The notes under the pieces are model-generated. The model was not told the DNA's origin and made no database searches. It saw only the letters and a list, made by a program, of their open reading frames with translations. This document shows positions 1 through 9,326 of a DNA stretch of 63,488 nt, one piece after another (position 1 is the stretch's first letter; the number at the start of each line of letters is the position of its first letter). A program made the translations under genes and the position numbers. The DNA is from Pelagibacterales bacterium SAG-MED01 (GTDB taxonomy: Bacteria; Pseudomonadota; Alphaproteobacteria; Pelagibacterales; Pelagibacteraceae), in the NCBI GenBank assembly GCA_014654455.1, contig JACWCY010000003.1, forward strand, positions 91,279 to 154,766, in the 5' to 3' direction.

Positions 1-959
1 AAAGCTTCTTTAGCAGCTTGCTCTGAATTTTGAGCAGCTATACTACCATGAAGCATTGTAGTGGCTTTATTTGCAAGCAATATTTTTAATTTATTGATAT
101 CATTTTTTTTAACATCATTTATTTCATTAATTTCTAAATCAGTAAAAATATTTAAAAACTTTACAACATCTCTATCATCAGTATTTCTCCAAAATTGCCA
201 ATAATCATATGCAGACAAAAATTTTTCATCTAACCAAATAGCCCCAGACTCTGTTTTTCCCATCTTTGCACCTGAAGCCAAAGTAATTAATGGAGTTGTT
301 AAACCATAAACATGTTTATTGGAATATCTTTTTATTAATTCTACTCCATTTATTATATTTCCCCATTGATCTGAGCCACCAATTTGAAGAGAACAATTTT
401 CTTTTTTACTTAATTCTAGAAAATCATAGGCTTGTAAAATCATATAATTAAATTCCATATAGCTTAATGATTGTTCTCTATCTAATCTTGTTTTAACACT
501 ATCAAAACTCAACATTTTATTAATTGTGAAATGTTTTCCAATGTCTCTTAAGAAAGATATGTAGTTCAAGCCCTTAAGCCAAGAATAATTATTTACAAAA
601 ATTGGTTTAGTTTTTGGGTTATTAACATCTAAAAACTTTTTTAGTATTCTTTCTATATTTTTAATATTTTTTTCTATTTCCTTTTCGTTTAGTAAATTTC
701 TGGTCTTGTCTTTACCTGAAGGATCACCAATTCTAGTTGTTCCACCTCCTAGCAACACAATAGGTCTATGTCCGTGTTTTTGTAGTAGTCTTAGACACAT
801 TATTTGAAGCAAACTTCCAACATGAAGACTTTCAGCTGTGCAATCAAAACCAATATAACCTTTGATTTTTTGTTTATCTAATAATTTAGACAACTCTTCT
901 TCACTAGTACATTGATAGAAAAAACCTCTATCTTTAAATTCTTTTAAAAATTTATTCAT
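1..959 (-). CDS. tyrS: Tyrosyl-tRNA synthetase, 3' part outside window
   Basis: Charges tRNA-Tyr with tyrosine in the cytoplasm. The frame is open from ATG at 959 to the window edge, giving 319 codons; family members have about 400-420, so the C-terminal S4-like RNA-binding part is missing because of the window cut, not a mutation. Visible class I features are GFDCTAES (38-45), the HIGH-type HVGS (46-49), the tyrosine/ATP-site stretch QIGGSDQWGN (192-201) and the KMSKS-type KMGKTES (232-238). It is divergent from anmK with 47 bases between. The identity is secure from these motifs. Confidence 0.95.
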   Translation of the reverse strand, partial: MNKFLKEFKDRGFFYQCTSEEELSKLLDKQKIKGYIGFDCTAESLHVGSLLQIMCLRLLQKHGHRPIVLLGGGTTRIGDPSGKDKTRNLLNEKEIEKNIKNIERILKKFLDVNNPKTKPIFVNNYSWLKGLNYISFLRDIGKHFTINKMLSFDSVKTRLDREQSLSYMEFNYMILQAYDFLELSKKENCSLQIGGSDQWGNIINGVELIKRYSNKHVYGLTTPLITLASGAKMGKTESGAIWLDEKFLSAYDYWQFWRNTDDRDVVKFLNIFTDLEINEINDVKKNDINKLKILLANKATTMLHGSIAAQNSEQAAKEA

Positions 960-1006
960 AAGCTTATAGTTATACAATATACAAATTTTATTAAAAAAAA
1001 ATAATA

Positions 1007-2134
1007 ATGGGAAAAATTTATACATCACTAGGTTTAATGAGCGGAACCTCAGGTGACGGTGTGGATGCTTCTATAATTAGCTCTGATGGAATCGATCAAT
1101 ACAATGAGATTACAAATGAATATTTTAAATATGATCAAAAAATATATGAAAATCTCCATAATTTAAGGGCCCAGATCCTTAAATCTGATGATCTTCAAAA
1201 AAATACAAATAAAATCAAAAATCTTGAAAAAGAAATTACCTTATTTCATGCAAAGGTTGTTTCTAAAATTTTAGAATCAATTAATAAAAAAGTTGATTTT
1301 ATAGGTTTTCATGGTCAAACTATTTACCACAATTCACTCGAAAAAATTACTAAACAAATTGGAGATGGAAATTTATTGTCTCAATTGACTAAAAAAACTG
1401 TAGTTTATGATTTTAGACAAAACGATATAAAAAATGGAGGAGAAGGAGCTCCATTAGCACCAATATTCCACAGGCTAATTGTCAAACATAAAAAAATTAG
1501 ATTACCAGTTTGTATTTTAAATATTGGGGGTATTGCAAATGTAACTTCAATAATGGAATACGATAAAAATAGTTTTTCAAGTAGAGATTTAGGACCGGGT
1601 AATTGTTTGATAGATGAGTGGATTCGAAAAAATACAAAAAATAAATTTGATAATAATGGAGAAGTTGCAAAAAAGGGAAAAACAAATGACCTTATTTTAA
1701 ATCAAGCTATGGATAATTTTGACAATAGTTATAGCAAAAACATATCATCTTTTGATATAAATGATTTCAGCTTAAATTTTGTAAGGGGTCTTAATTTAGA
1801 AGACGGTGCGGCTACATTGACCAACTTCACAGGTAAAATAATAGAGTCAGAATTAATTAATTTTTTATCAGAAACAAAAAATGAACCATGGAAAATTTTA
1901 GTTTGTGGCGGTGGAAGAAAAAATATGACTTTGATGAAAAAAATTAGTAATTCAATACCTAAAAATTGGATAATACAATCTATTGATGAATATGGTATTA
2001 ATGGAGATTATGTAGAGTCCCAGGCATTTGCTTATTTTGCTATAAGATCTTTTTTAGGTTTGCCAATTACATTTCCTAAAACTACTGGATGTAAAAAACC
2101 AACTACTGGTGGAGAGTTAGTAAAAAATTATTAA
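1007..2134 (+). CDS. anmK: Anhydro-N-acetylmuramic acid kinase
   Basis: Phosphorylates and opens 1,6-anhydro-MurNAc to MurNAc-6-phosphate during peptidoglycan recycling. The 375 residues match the usual family length (about 370). Diagnostic segments are GLMSGTSGDGVD near the N-terminus (9-20), GFHGQT, the DLGPGNCLID motif in the middle and VCGGGRKN near the C-terminus, as in the sugar kinase/Hsp70 fold. The ATG at 1007 follows a very A-rich leader with no strong Shine-Dalgarno. Its last codon overlaps the stop of the convergent hydrolase gene by four bases. No other recycling enzyme lies nearby. Confidence 0.95.
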   Translation: MGKIYTSLGLMSGTSGDGVDASIISSDGIDQYNEITNEYFKYDQKIYENLHNLRAQILKSDDLQKNTNKIKNLEKEITLFHAKVVSKILESINKKVDFIGFHGQTIYHNSLEKITKQIGDGNLLSQLTKKTVVYDFRQNDIKNGGEGAPLAPIFHRLIVKHKKIRLPVCILNIGGIANVTSIMEYDKNSFSSRDLGPGNCLIDEWIRKNTKNKFDNNGEVAKKGKTNDLILNQAMDNFDNSYSKNISSFDINDFSLNFVRGLNLEDGAATLTNFTGKIIESELINFLSETKNEPWKILVCGGGRKNMTLMKKISNSIPKNWIIQSIDEYGINGDYVESQAFAYFAIRSFLGLPITFPKTTGCKKPTTGGELVKNY

Positions 2135-2787
2135 TAGAGTGCAGTTTCTTTTTTAATATATTTATCCAATGCTTTAACCAATGTATTTTCACTTTTAGAA
2201 AAAAAGTGATTTGCATCAGTTATAGATTGAAATTCTACTTTAATACCTTTTTGAGAGCTTAATCTTTTTTCAAGTTCAGTAATATATTCAAGTGGTACAA
2301 GTTCATCCTTTTTTCCATAAATCATCAAACCAGAAGTTGGGCAAGGAGATAGAAAAGAAAAATCATAAACGTTAGGTTGAGGTGAAATTGTTATAAATCT
2401 ATTAATTTCTGGTCTTCTCATCAATAACTGCATTGCAATCAATGAACCAAAAGAAAAACCCGAAACCCAACATTGTGAATTGTCAAAATTTTCTCTCTCT
2501 AACCAATCAAGAGCAGCTGCTGCATCAGCTAATTCACCTTGCCCGTTATCAAATTCTCCATCACTTTTTCCAACACCTCTAAAGTTAACTCTACAAACTG
2601 AAAAATCATTATCCATAAAAGAGTTAAAAGTTTCTACTACAACTTTATTATTCATAGTTCCTCCATATTGTGGGTGCGGTTGAAGCACGAGTGCTATGGG
2701 TGATGTATTTTTCTTACTTTTATAATATTTTGCTTCCAGTCTACCAGCAGGTCCAGGAATAAATATTTCTAAAATTTTGTTATCCAT
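2131..2787 (-). CDS. Alpha/beta hydrolase (COG2945-like)
   Basis: A small cytoplasmic serine hydrolase of 218 residues without signal peptide. A triad can be proposed: nucleophile Ser112 in GFSFG (110-114), acid Asp161 in KKDELVP and His194 in DANHFF. The HPQYGG segment (38-43) and the NFRGVGKSDG loop are typical of the COG2945 group. The true substrate is unknown; esters or small acyl compounds are plausible. Converges with anmK and diverges from the Rrf2 regulator upstream of the suf genes, with 133 bases between them. Confidence 0.8.
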   Translation of the reverse strand: MDNKILEIFIPGPAGRLEAKYYKSKKNTSPIALVLQPHPQYGGTMNNKVVVETFNSFMDNDFSVCRVNFRGVGKSDGEFDNGQGELADAAAALDWLERENFDNSQCWVSGFSFGSLIAMQLLMRRPEINRFITISPQPNVYDFSFLSPCPTSGLMIYGKKDELVPLEYITELEKRLSSQKGIKVEFQSITDANHFFSKSENTLVKALDKYIKKETALY

Positions 2788-2872
2788 ATTTGTTATTGAT
2801 TATTATTCTCAAAAAAAATTAGGTTTATCACAACTGCGTGACAAAATGTTAGTCTTTTTTTACCTTAGATAC

Positions 2873-2900
2873 TTGACTATTTTAGTCAGGTTTATATATA
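2873..2900 (+). promoter_or_regulatory. iscR-suf promoter with perfect dyad (candidate IscR-type operator)
   Basis: A -35 TTGACT (2873-2878) and -10 TATATA (2895-2900) are separated by 16 bases, just upstream of the regulator start at 2921. The inverted repeat TGACTA-TTT-TAGTCA (2874-2888) overlaps the -35, where a repressor would block polymerase. The Shine-Dalgarno is AAGGA at 2913-2917. By analogy with IscR autoregulation, the adjacent Rrf2 protein probably binds here; that is inference. A looser GAC/GTC pair at 2840-2854 may be a second half-site. Confidence 0.65.
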
Positions 2901-2920
2901 CCCTTTAAAAACAAGGATTT

Positions 2921-3346
2921 ATGAAACTAACATCTAAAGGTAGATATGCGGTAATGGCTTTAGTAGATATGGCCAGATTTGATAATATCAATCCAGTTTC
3001 TCTAAGAGACATTTCTTTAAGACAAGGTATTTCCTTGGATTATTTAGAACAAATTTTCTCAAAATTAAGAAAAAAAGAAATTGTTCAAAGTGTGAGAGGT
3101 ACTCAAGGTGGATATGTTTTGAATAAAAAGGCTAGAGAAATAAAGCTTACAAATATTTTTGATGCTGTAGATGAAAAAGTTAAAACTGTTCAATGTAAAA
3201 AAGAGTCTAAAAAAGGATGTAATGGTAAAGCAACTAAGTGTCTTACTCATAATCTTTGGGATGAGCTTGAAAATCATATTAACAATTTTTTTGATCAAAA
3301 AAGTTTAGAAGATTTAGTGAAAGATAACTCTGAGAGAAGAATTTAA
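2921..3346 (+). CDS. iscR: Rrf2-family Fe-S regulator (IscR-like)
   Basis: Transcription factor of 141 residues that probably senses Fe-S status and controls the suf operon directly downstream (sufB starts 3 bases later). The N-terminal winged helix begins [14 protein letters not shown], with recognition-helix residues [12 protein letters not shown] (38-49) and wing VRGTQGGY (58-65). Cys92, Cys100 and Cys107 followed by His110 resemble the three-Cys/one-His [2Fe-2S] ligand set of IscR, which argues for a cluster-binding regulator over NsrR or CymR types. RirA is an alternative name in alphaproteobacteria. A dyad overlaps its own promoter. Confidence 0.85.
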   Translation: MKLTSKGRYAVMALVDMARFDNINPVSLRDISLRQGISLDYLEQIFSKLRKKEIVQSVRGTQGGYVLNKKAREIKLTNIFDAVDEKVKTVQCKKESKKGCNGKATKCLTHNLWDELENHINNFFDQKSLEDLVKDNSERRI

Positions 3347-3348
3347 AT

Positions 3349-4791
3349 ATGGATACTAGAGAAAAAGATATAGAAAAATTAAAAGATTACAAATACGGTT
3401 TTACAACTGATATTGAAAATATTAGAGCACCAAAAGGTTTAAATGAAGATGTAATCAAGTTTATTTCTAATATTAAAAAAGAACCTAAATGGATGTTAGA
3501 TTTTAGGTTAAAAGCTTTTGAAAGATTTAAACTATTAAAGGAACCTGATTGGCAAAAACCAAAATATCCTCAAATCGATTATCAAGATTTATATTATTAT
3601 TCAGCTCCTAAAAGTATGAATGACAAACCAAAAAGTCTTGATGAGCTTGACCCAAAACTTTTAGAAACTTATAAAAAACTTGGTATACCTTTACAAGAAC
3701 AGGCAAGATTAAATGGTATTGCTGTTGATGCTGTCTTTGACTCTGTTTCAGTTGCTACAACTTTTAAAGGAGAGTTGACAAAACAAGGTATTATTTTTTG
3801 TTCGATGTCCGAAGCTATACAAAAACATCCTGATTTAGTAAAGAAATATTTAGGTACGGTCATACCAACTACTGATCATTTTTTTGCCACTCTTAACTCG
3901 GCAGTATTTACGGATGGATCATTTGTTTATATTCCTGAAGGAATTAAATGCCCGATGGAACTTTCTACTTATTTTAGAATAAATGCATCTGAGACAGGAC
4001 AATTTGAAAGGACTTTGATCATAGCAGATAAAGGAAGTTATGTAAGTTATCTGGAGGGCTGTACAGCTCCAATGCGAGATGAAAACCAATTACATGCAGC
4101 TAATGTTGAACTAATAGCTCTTGATGATGCTGAAATAAAATATTCCACAGTACAAAACTGGTACCCAGGAGACGAAAATGGAAAAGGTGGAATTTATAAC
4201 TTTGTTACTAAAAGAGGTTTGTGTAAAGGAAAAAATTCTAAAATTTCATGGACACAAGTAGAAACTGGTTCAGCTATAACTTGGAAATATCCAAGTTGTA
4301 TACTAAAAGGTGATAATTCAATTGGCGAATTTTATTCAATAGCTATTACAAACAATCATCAAAAGGCAGATACAGGAACTAAGATGATTCACTTGGGAAA
4401 AAATACAAAAAGTAAAATAATTTCAAAAGGTATTAGTGCTGGATTCTCTGATATGACTTATAGAGGTTTAGTTGATATTAATTCAAAAGCAAAAAATTCT
4501 AGTAACTATACTCAATGTGACTCTTTATTAATGGGAAATAAATGTGGAGCCCATACTATTCCATATATTAAAAATAAAAATTTTGATTCAAATATAGCGC
4601 ACGAAGCCACAACTTCTAAAATAAGCGAGGAACAGCTTCATTATTGTCAACAAAGAGGATTAAATCCAGAAGAAGCAGTTGGTTTAATTGTAAATGGATT
4701 TTGTAAGGAGGTACTTCAACAATTACCAATGGAATTTGCAGTTGAAGCTCAAAAACTTGTAGGTATTAGTTTAGAGGGGAGTGTTGGTTAA
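3349..4791 (+). CDS. sufB: Fe-S assembly scaffold SufB
   Basis: Core scaffold of the SufBCD complex, on which Fe-S clusters are built in the cytoplasm. The 480 residues match the usual SufB length. The C-terminal beta-helix region carries [18 protein letters not shown], which includes the conserved Cys/Glu region used for sulfur transfer, and the C-terminal [12 protein letters not shown] segment is typical. The stop TAA shares one base with the sufC ATG, so translation is probably coupled. Order B-C-D-S is the classical suf order. Confidence 0.97.
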   Translation: MDTREKDIEKLKDYKYGFTTDIENIRAPKGLNEDVIKFISNIKKEPKWMLDFRLKAFERFKLLKEPDWQKPKYPQIDYQDLYYYSAPKSMNDKPKSLDELDPKLLETYKKLGIPLQEQARLNGIAVDAVFDSVSVATTFKGELTKQGIIFCSMSEAIQKHPDLVKKYLGTVIPTTDHFFATLNSAVFTDGSFVYIPEGIKCPMELSTYFRINASETGQFERTLIIADKGSYVSYLEGCTAPMRDENQLHAANVELIALDDAEIKYSTVQNWYPGDENGKGGIYNFVTKRGLCKGKNSKISWTQVETGSAITWKYPSCILKGDNSIGEFYSIAITNNHQKADTGTKMIHLGKNTKSKIISKGISAGFSDMTYRGLVDINSKAKNSSNYTQCDSLLMGNKCGAHTIPYIKNKNFDSNIAHEATTSKISEEQLHYCQQRGLNPEEAVGLIVNGFCKEVLQQLPMEFAVEAQKLVGISLEGSVG

Positions 4792-5525
4792 TGTTAAAAA
4801 TAGATAATTTAAATGCCAACATTGAAAATAAGTCTATTTTGAGAGGACTTTCTCTTAATATTAAACCAGGTGAAGTGCATGCCATTATGGGGCCAAATGG
4901 ATCAGGCAAGAGCACATTATCTAATATTTTATCTGGTAAAAAGGGCTATGAAATTTCAGGGAAAGTTTTGTTTGAAAATAAGAACTTATTTGACCTTGAA
5001 ACCGAGGAAAGAGCACACAAAGGTATATTTTTAGCCTTTCAATACCCATTAGAAATTCCAGGTGTAAATACAAATATTTTTTTAAAAACCTCACTAAATG
5101 CTATTAGAAAAGCAAGAGGAGAAAAAGAACTTGATGCTATTGAATTTTTGAAACTTGTTAAGCAAAAAGCCAAAGAATTAAAGTTTGATGAAGAAAAATT
5201 AAATAGACAATTGAATGTTGGTTTTTCAGGTGGTGAAAAAAAGAAAAATGAAATTTTACAAATGTCTATGTTAGCACCTAAATTATCTATATTGGATGAA
5301 ACTGACTCAGGTTTAGATATTGATGCATTAAGAATTGTTTCTGATGGAGTAAATACTCTACGAAATAAAGATAACTCATTTTTAATCATAACACACTATC
5401 AAAGACTATTAGAATATATAAAACCAGATTTTGTTCATGTTTTAATGGACGGCAAAATAATCAAATCTGGAGGTCCAGAGTTGGCCTTAGAATTAGAAAA
5501 AAAAGGATACGAAAATTTTAATTAA
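4791..5525 (+). CDS. sufC: Fe-S assembly ATPase SufC
   Basis: ABC-type ATPase subunit of SufBCD that drives conformational change during cluster assembly; it is soluble and not a transporter. Of 244 residues, Walker A is GPNGSGKST, the signature is FSGGEKKKNEI (the SufC-specific form of LSGGQ), and the Walker B region LSILDETDSGLDIDAL carries Asp-Glu followed by Thr-Asp, as in SufC proteins. It starts one base inside the sufB stop codon and ends immediately before sufD. Confidence 0.97.
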   Translation: MLKIDNLNANIENKSILRGLSLNIKPGEVHAIMGPNGSGKSTLSNILSGKKGYEISGKVLFENKNLFDLETEERAHKGIFLAFQYPLEIPGVNTNIFLKTSLNAIRKARGEKELDAIEFLKLVKQKAKELKFDEEKLNRQLNVGFSGGEKKKNEILQMSMLAPKLSILDETDSGLDIDALRIVSDGVNTLRNKDNSFLIITHYQRLLEYIKPDFVHVLMDGKIIKSGGPELALELEKKGYENFN

Positions 5526-6773
5526 ATGACAGAACAGCTTAAAATAGATTTTGATAAAATAGTTAAAACTTCAGATTTTTCTGATAGTCAAGTTAAGCTA
5601 AAAAAAGAATATTTAAATAAATTTATAGAAAATGGTTTTCCAAATAGAAAACTTGAAAATTGGAAGTTTTCGGACATAAGTCAAATTATTAAAAAAAATA
5701 TTGGAGAACTTAGTTATTATAATGATTATTTATCACCAAATAAAGTTGATACTTCTATTTTTGTTGATGGATTAGAACATAACAAAATTGTTTTTATTAA
5801 TGGCAGAATAGAAAAAATTGATTTTGCTTATGAAGATAAAGATAAAATTGAGATTAATGATGACTTTAAATTAAACGAAAAAATAGTTAATGATAATTCT
5901 TTAATTGATTTGAACAATGCATTTACAAATAAATGTTATAAAATTTCAATTAAAAAAGATTATTCATTAAAAAAACCTTTAATAGTTTATCATACAACAA
6001 ATAATACAATTGTATCAAAAAATATTAATTTAAGATTAGAATTTCAATTAGAGCAAAATAGCTCTTTAAGATTAATTGACTTATTTAACGATACAGCAGA
6101 AAAAAATTTTATTAATATCTTTTATAATTTTGATTTAAAAAAAGATGCTATTTTGAAAAATTATAAAATAGATAAAATACAAAATAAAAATATTAAATAT
6201 TCTTATAATAACATTGAACAGGACATCAACAGTATTTCAGAAACATTTATTTTATCATCTGGATCTAGTTTCTTTAAAAATGATATTAATTGTAATTTAA
6301 AAGGAGAATATTCTTCTGCGTTTATTAATGGTATTTTTTCACTTAAGGCTAATCAACAACATGAATTAAAAACAACAATAAATCATCTAGTTCAAAATAC
6401 TAAAAGTTATCAATTGGTTAAAAGTGTTTTAGGTAAAGACTCTAAAGCGATATATCAGGGTAAAATTTTTGTTAATTCAAAAGCTCAAAAAACAGATGGC
6501 TACCAATTAAGCAAAGCAATATTATTAGATGAAACTTCAGAATTTAATGCTAAACCAGAATTAGAAATTTATGCTGATGATGTGAAATGTTCTCATGGCT
6601 CTGCCTCCGGAAGTCTTGATGAAAATTCAATATTTTATTTAATGTCTAGAGGTTTAAATTATCAACAGTCAAAAGAACTATTAATTAATGGATTTTTACT
6701 TGATGTAATTGAAAAGATTACTGACTCAGAGGTTAAAAATTTAGTTAAAAATATGATTGGATTAAAAGAATGA
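5526..6773 (+). CDS. sufD: Fe-S assembly protein SufD
   Basis: Partner of SufB in the SufBC2D complex. The 415-residue chain is Lys/Asn/Ile-rich and poorly conserved in its N-terminal half, but the C-terminal part has the SufBD core: GKIFVNSKAQKTDGYQ, then PELEIYADDVKCSHGSA, with the conserved Cys and His of SufD, then LMSRGLNYQQSKELLINGFL. It follows sufC with no spacer and overlaps sufS by four bases (ATGA). Identity rests on the C-terminal motifs and on operon position. Confidence 0.94.
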   Translation: MTEQLKIDFDKIVKTSDFSDSQVKLKKEYLNKFIENGFPNRKLENWKFSDISQIIKKNIGELSYYNDYLSPNKVDTSIFVDGLEHNKIVFINGRIEKIDFAYEDKDKIEINDDFKLNEKIVNDNSLIDLNNAFTNKCYKISIKKDYSLKKPLIVYHTTNNTIVSKNINLRLEFQLEQNSSLRLIDLFNDTAEKNFINIFYNFDLKKDAILKNYKIDKIQNKNIKYSYNNIEQDINSISETFILSSGSSFFKNDINCNLKGEYSSAFINGIFSLKANQQHELKTTINHLVQNTKSYQLVKSVLGKDSKAIYQGKIFVNSKAQKTDGYQLSKAILLDETSEFNAKPELEIYADDVKCSHGSASGSLDENSIFYLMSRGLNYQQSKELLINGFLLDVIEKITDSEVKNLVKNMIGLKE

Positions 6774-7990
6774 ATATAGATAAAATTAAAAAAGAGTTTC
6801 CTATTTTTGATGAAAAAATCCAAAATAATGACTTAGTATATTTAGATAGTGCAAATTCCTCACAGAAACCAAAAGTTGTTCTTGATAGAATTAATGACTT
6901 TTATTCAAAACAATTTTCTAACGTTGGAAGAAGTGTACATTATCTAGCTGTAGCAGCGACTAATTTGTATGAAAATACAAGATCCTCTGTACAAAGATAT
7001 ATCAATGCAAAGGATAAAAATGAGATTGTATTTACAAAAGGAGCAACTGAAGCTTTAAACCTTGTAGCGAATACTCTTGGTCAAACTATTTTAGAGCCAA
7101 ACGATGAGGTTTTGATTACTGAATTAGAACATCACTCTAATTATGTTCCATGGCATTTTCTTAGAAAATCTAAAAATATAAAGATAAAATTTGCAGAAAT
7201 AAATGAAGATGGAGACATACCTATTGAAAATATTGAAAAAGAAATAACAGATAAGACTAAAGTTATAGCAATCACACATTTATCAAATGTGACTGGTTCA
7301 ATTCTACCTATAAAAGAAATTACACAATTAGCTCACTCTAAAAATATTATTGTTGTAGTAGATGGATGTCAGGGTGGGCCTCATCTTAAATTAGACATGC
7401 AAGATTTAGATTGTGATTTTTATGCAATATCTTGTCATAAAATGTACGGACCAACAGGACTTGGAGTTTTGTACGGAAAAAAAAAATGGCTTGAACAACT
7501 TCCGCCTTATCAAGGTGGAGGTGGCATGATTAATGAAGTCAAAAAGGACAGAATTTCATATGGAGATCTTCCAAATAAATATGAAGCAGGTACAATGGCA
7601 ACAGCACAAGTGATAGCTTTTGATCAGTCAATAAAATTTTTAGAGAATATTGGAATTGAAAAGATAATTAAGCATGAAAAAGAGTTAATTGAATATGGTC
7701 AAGAAATTTTAAAAAAAAATAATTCTGTTGAATTAATTGGAAATCCAAAAGATCGAGGGGGAGTATTATCTTTTACTATTAAAGATATTCACCCACATGA
7801 TATCGCAACTATTTTAGATGAAACTGGAGTGGCCATTAGAGCGGGTCATCATTGCTGCCAGATACTTCATGATAAATTAGGTATCTCAGCAAGTGCAAGA
7901 GCTTCATTGGGAGTTTATAATACTAAAGATGATTTAGATAAATTGAATGAAGGAATTAATAACTGTAAAAAAATTTTTGATTTAAAATGA
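6770..7990 (+). CDS. sufS: Cysteine desulfurase SufS
   Basis: PLP enzyme that removes sulfur from cysteine as a persulfide and passes it to SufU or SufB. Length 406 matches class II desulfurases (SufS/CsdA). The PLP lysine is Lys224 in SCHKMYGPTG, LEHHSNYVPW is the conserved cofactor-site histidine region, and the active cysteine is Cys362 in RAGHHCC; the short loop around it is a class II feature. Overlaps sufD and sufU by four bases on each side, suggesting translational coupling. Confidence 0.96.
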   Translation: MNIDKIKKEFPIFDEKIQNNDLVYLDSANSSQKPKVVLDRINDFYSKQFSNVGRSVHYLAVAATNLYENTRSSVQRYINAKDKNEIVFTKGATEALNLVANTLGQTILEPNDEVLITELEHHSNYVPWHFLRKSKNIKIKFAEINEDGDIPIENIEKEITDKTKVIAITHLSNVTGSILPIKEITQLAHSKNIIVVVDGCQGGPHLKLDMQDLDCDFYAISCHKMYGPTGLGVLYGKKKWLEQLPPYQGGGGMINEVKKDRISYGDLPNKYEAGTMATAQVIAFDQSIKFLENIGIEKIIKHEKELIEYGQEILKKNNSVELIGNPKDRGGVLSFTIKDIHPHDIATILDETGVAIRAGHHCCQILHDKLGISASARASLGVYNTKDDLDKLNEGINNCKKIFDLK

Positions 7991-8451
7991 ATTTAAAAGA
8001 ACTTTATCAAGAACTAATTCTAGAGCATGGAAAGAATCCAAGAAATTTAGGAAAAACTGATAATTTTAATAAAGATGCGAAAGGAAACAATCCTTTATGT
8101 GGTGATAATGTCCATGTTTATTTAAAATTAAATGATCAAAGAAAAGTTGAAGATATATCATTTGAAGGTAGTGGATGTGCGATTTCAATGGCTTCGGCTT
8201 CAATAATGACAGACTTAATAAAAGGTAAAAGTGATAATGAAGCAAAAGAAATTATAGAAGATTTTCTGGGAATGATAAAAGAAAACCCTGATCTAAAGTC
8301 TAATTTATTAAAAGAGGATGAAAAAACAAAGTTAATGTGTTTATCAGGAGTTAAACAATATCCAATGAGAGTTAAATGTGCTACATTATCATGGCATACT
8401 TTAGTCTCAGCTATGGAAAATGATGGAAAAGAAATTAGTACAGAAAGTTGA
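7987..8451 (+). CDS. sufU: SufU-type sulfur-transfer protein
   Basis: Zinc-bound IscU homologue that accepts sulfur from SufS. In 154 residues the expected ligands are present: Cys38 with Asp40 in PLCGDN, Cys64 in GSGCAISMASAS, Cys118 in MCLSGV and Cys131 in VKCATLSW. The 18-20 residue insertion between the second and third cysteines, relative to IscU, is characteristic of SufU. A role as cluster scaffold instead of sulfur relay cannot be excluded from sequence. Its location directly after sufS supports the SufS-SufU pair. Confidence 0.9.
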   Translation: MNLKELYQELILEHGKNPRNLGKTDNFNKDAKGNNPLCGDNVHVYLKLNDQRKVEDISFEGSGCAISMASASIMTDLIKGKSDNEAKEIIEDFLGMIKENPDLKSNLLKEDEKTKLMCLSGVKQYPMRVKCATLSWHTLVSAMENDGKEISTES

Positions 8452-8457
8452 TATTTT

Positions 8458-8754
8458 ATGGATATTAAAGAAAAAATAATTGCAGAAATTAAAACAATTT
8501 ATGATCCAGAAATTCCAGTAAATATTTATGATCTTGGTTTGATTTATGATGTTCAAGTAGACAATAAAAAAGCAAAGATTAAAATGACATTGACATCACC
8601 AAACTGTCCTGTTGCAGAAAGTTTACCAAGAGATGTAAAAAATGTTGCTATGCAAGTCAAGGAAATTGAAGATGTTGATCTTGAATTAGTTTGGCAGCCA
8701 CCTTGGAATAAAGACATGATGTCAGAAGCTGCAAAATTGGAGTTAAATTTATAA
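8458..8754 (+). CDS. sufT: SufT-like DUF59/MIP18-family maturation factor
   Basis: A 98-residue single-domain DUF59 protein. The signature DPEIPVNIYDLGLIY (17-31) and the later TSPNCPVAESLP segment, with one conserved cysteine, identify the family. Members such as SufT help Fe-S protein maturation, and its position between sufU and sufA agrees with that. PaaD is the main alternative within the family but no phenylacetate genes are present. Its stop codon shares one base with the sufA start codon. Confidence 0.88.
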   Translation: MDIKEKIIAEIKTIYDPEIPVNIYDLGLIYDVQVDNKKAKIKMTLTSPNCPVAESLPRDVKNVAMQVKEIEDVDLELVWQPPWNKDMMSEAAKLELNL

Positions 8755-9089
8755 TGAGCCAAATAATTAAATTAAGTGATAACGCTGCATCAAGAATTAA
8801 AGAAATAATGTCTAGTGCTCAAAAAGATTCAATAGGTGTAAGAGTTTCAGTAAAATCTGGAGGTTGTGCTGGCATGTCCTATGTTATGGAATATTCAAAA
8901 GAAATTAATCCAAATGATGAAATAATAGAAGATAAAGGTGTAAAAGTTTTTATAGACCCGGCGGCTGTAATGTATTTATTAGGCACTGAAATGGATTATA
9001 AGAAAGAGGAATTTTCCTCGACTTTTGTCTTTAATAACCCTAATGAAACTGAGAGATGTGGATGCGGGGAGTCTTTTAAAATAGATTAA
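8754..9089 (+). CDS. sufA: A-type Fe-S carrier SufA/IscA
   Basis: Carries Fe-S clusters from the Suf scaffold to client apoproteins. The 111 residues contain the three invariant cysteines: Cys38 in KSGGCAGMSY, then Cys102 and Cys104 in the C-terminal RCGCGESF. Length matches the family. It is the last gene of the suf operon; a 66-base gap then leads into a small ORF of unknown role. SufA, IscA and ErpA cannot be told apart by motif alone, so the name comes from context. Confidence 0.93.
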   Translation: MSQIIKLSDNAASRIKEIMSSAQKDSIGVRVSVKSGGCAGMSYVMEYSKEINPNDEIIEDKGVKVFIDPAAVMYLLGTEMDYKKEEFSSTFVFNNPNETERCGCGESFKID

Positions 9090-9155
9090 ATTACAGTATC
9101 CCGTAAGTTGCATAGCAGTATTGCATAATTCACATATCTAGTATATAAGATTCTT

Positions 9156-9326
9156 ATGAATAAATTTGAATTTAAAAATCTTGTTAAAAACCTTAAGAAT
9201 TCTTTAAAGGAAAAAACTTTTTTTAAAGATCTTCGTAAGGAAGTAAACACTGGTGCTAACGGTACACAAGATTACGTTGTTAAAAAAGGTCCTAACAAAG
9301 ATACAGTTGCTACTACAAGACAGTAA
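9156..9326 (+). CDS. Small ORF, 56 residues, function unknown
   Basis: ATG at 9156 to TAA at 9324-9326, adjacent to the convergent glnA stop codon with no base between. The N-terminal half is Lys/Phe/Leu-rich and probably helical (MNKFEFKNLVKNLKNSLKEK), the rest polar (NTGANGTQDY, KKGPNKDT). There are no cysteines, membrane segment or signal peptide. A TTGCAT (9121-9126)/TATATA (9142-9147) pair lies close upstream and would place the transcript start near the ATG, so the message may have almost no leader. The unbroken frame filling the whole gap favours a real gene, but I do not recognise a family. Confidence 0.6.
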   Translation: MNKFEFKNLVKNLKNSLKEKTFFKDLRKEVNTGANGTQDYVVKKGPNKDTVATTRQ

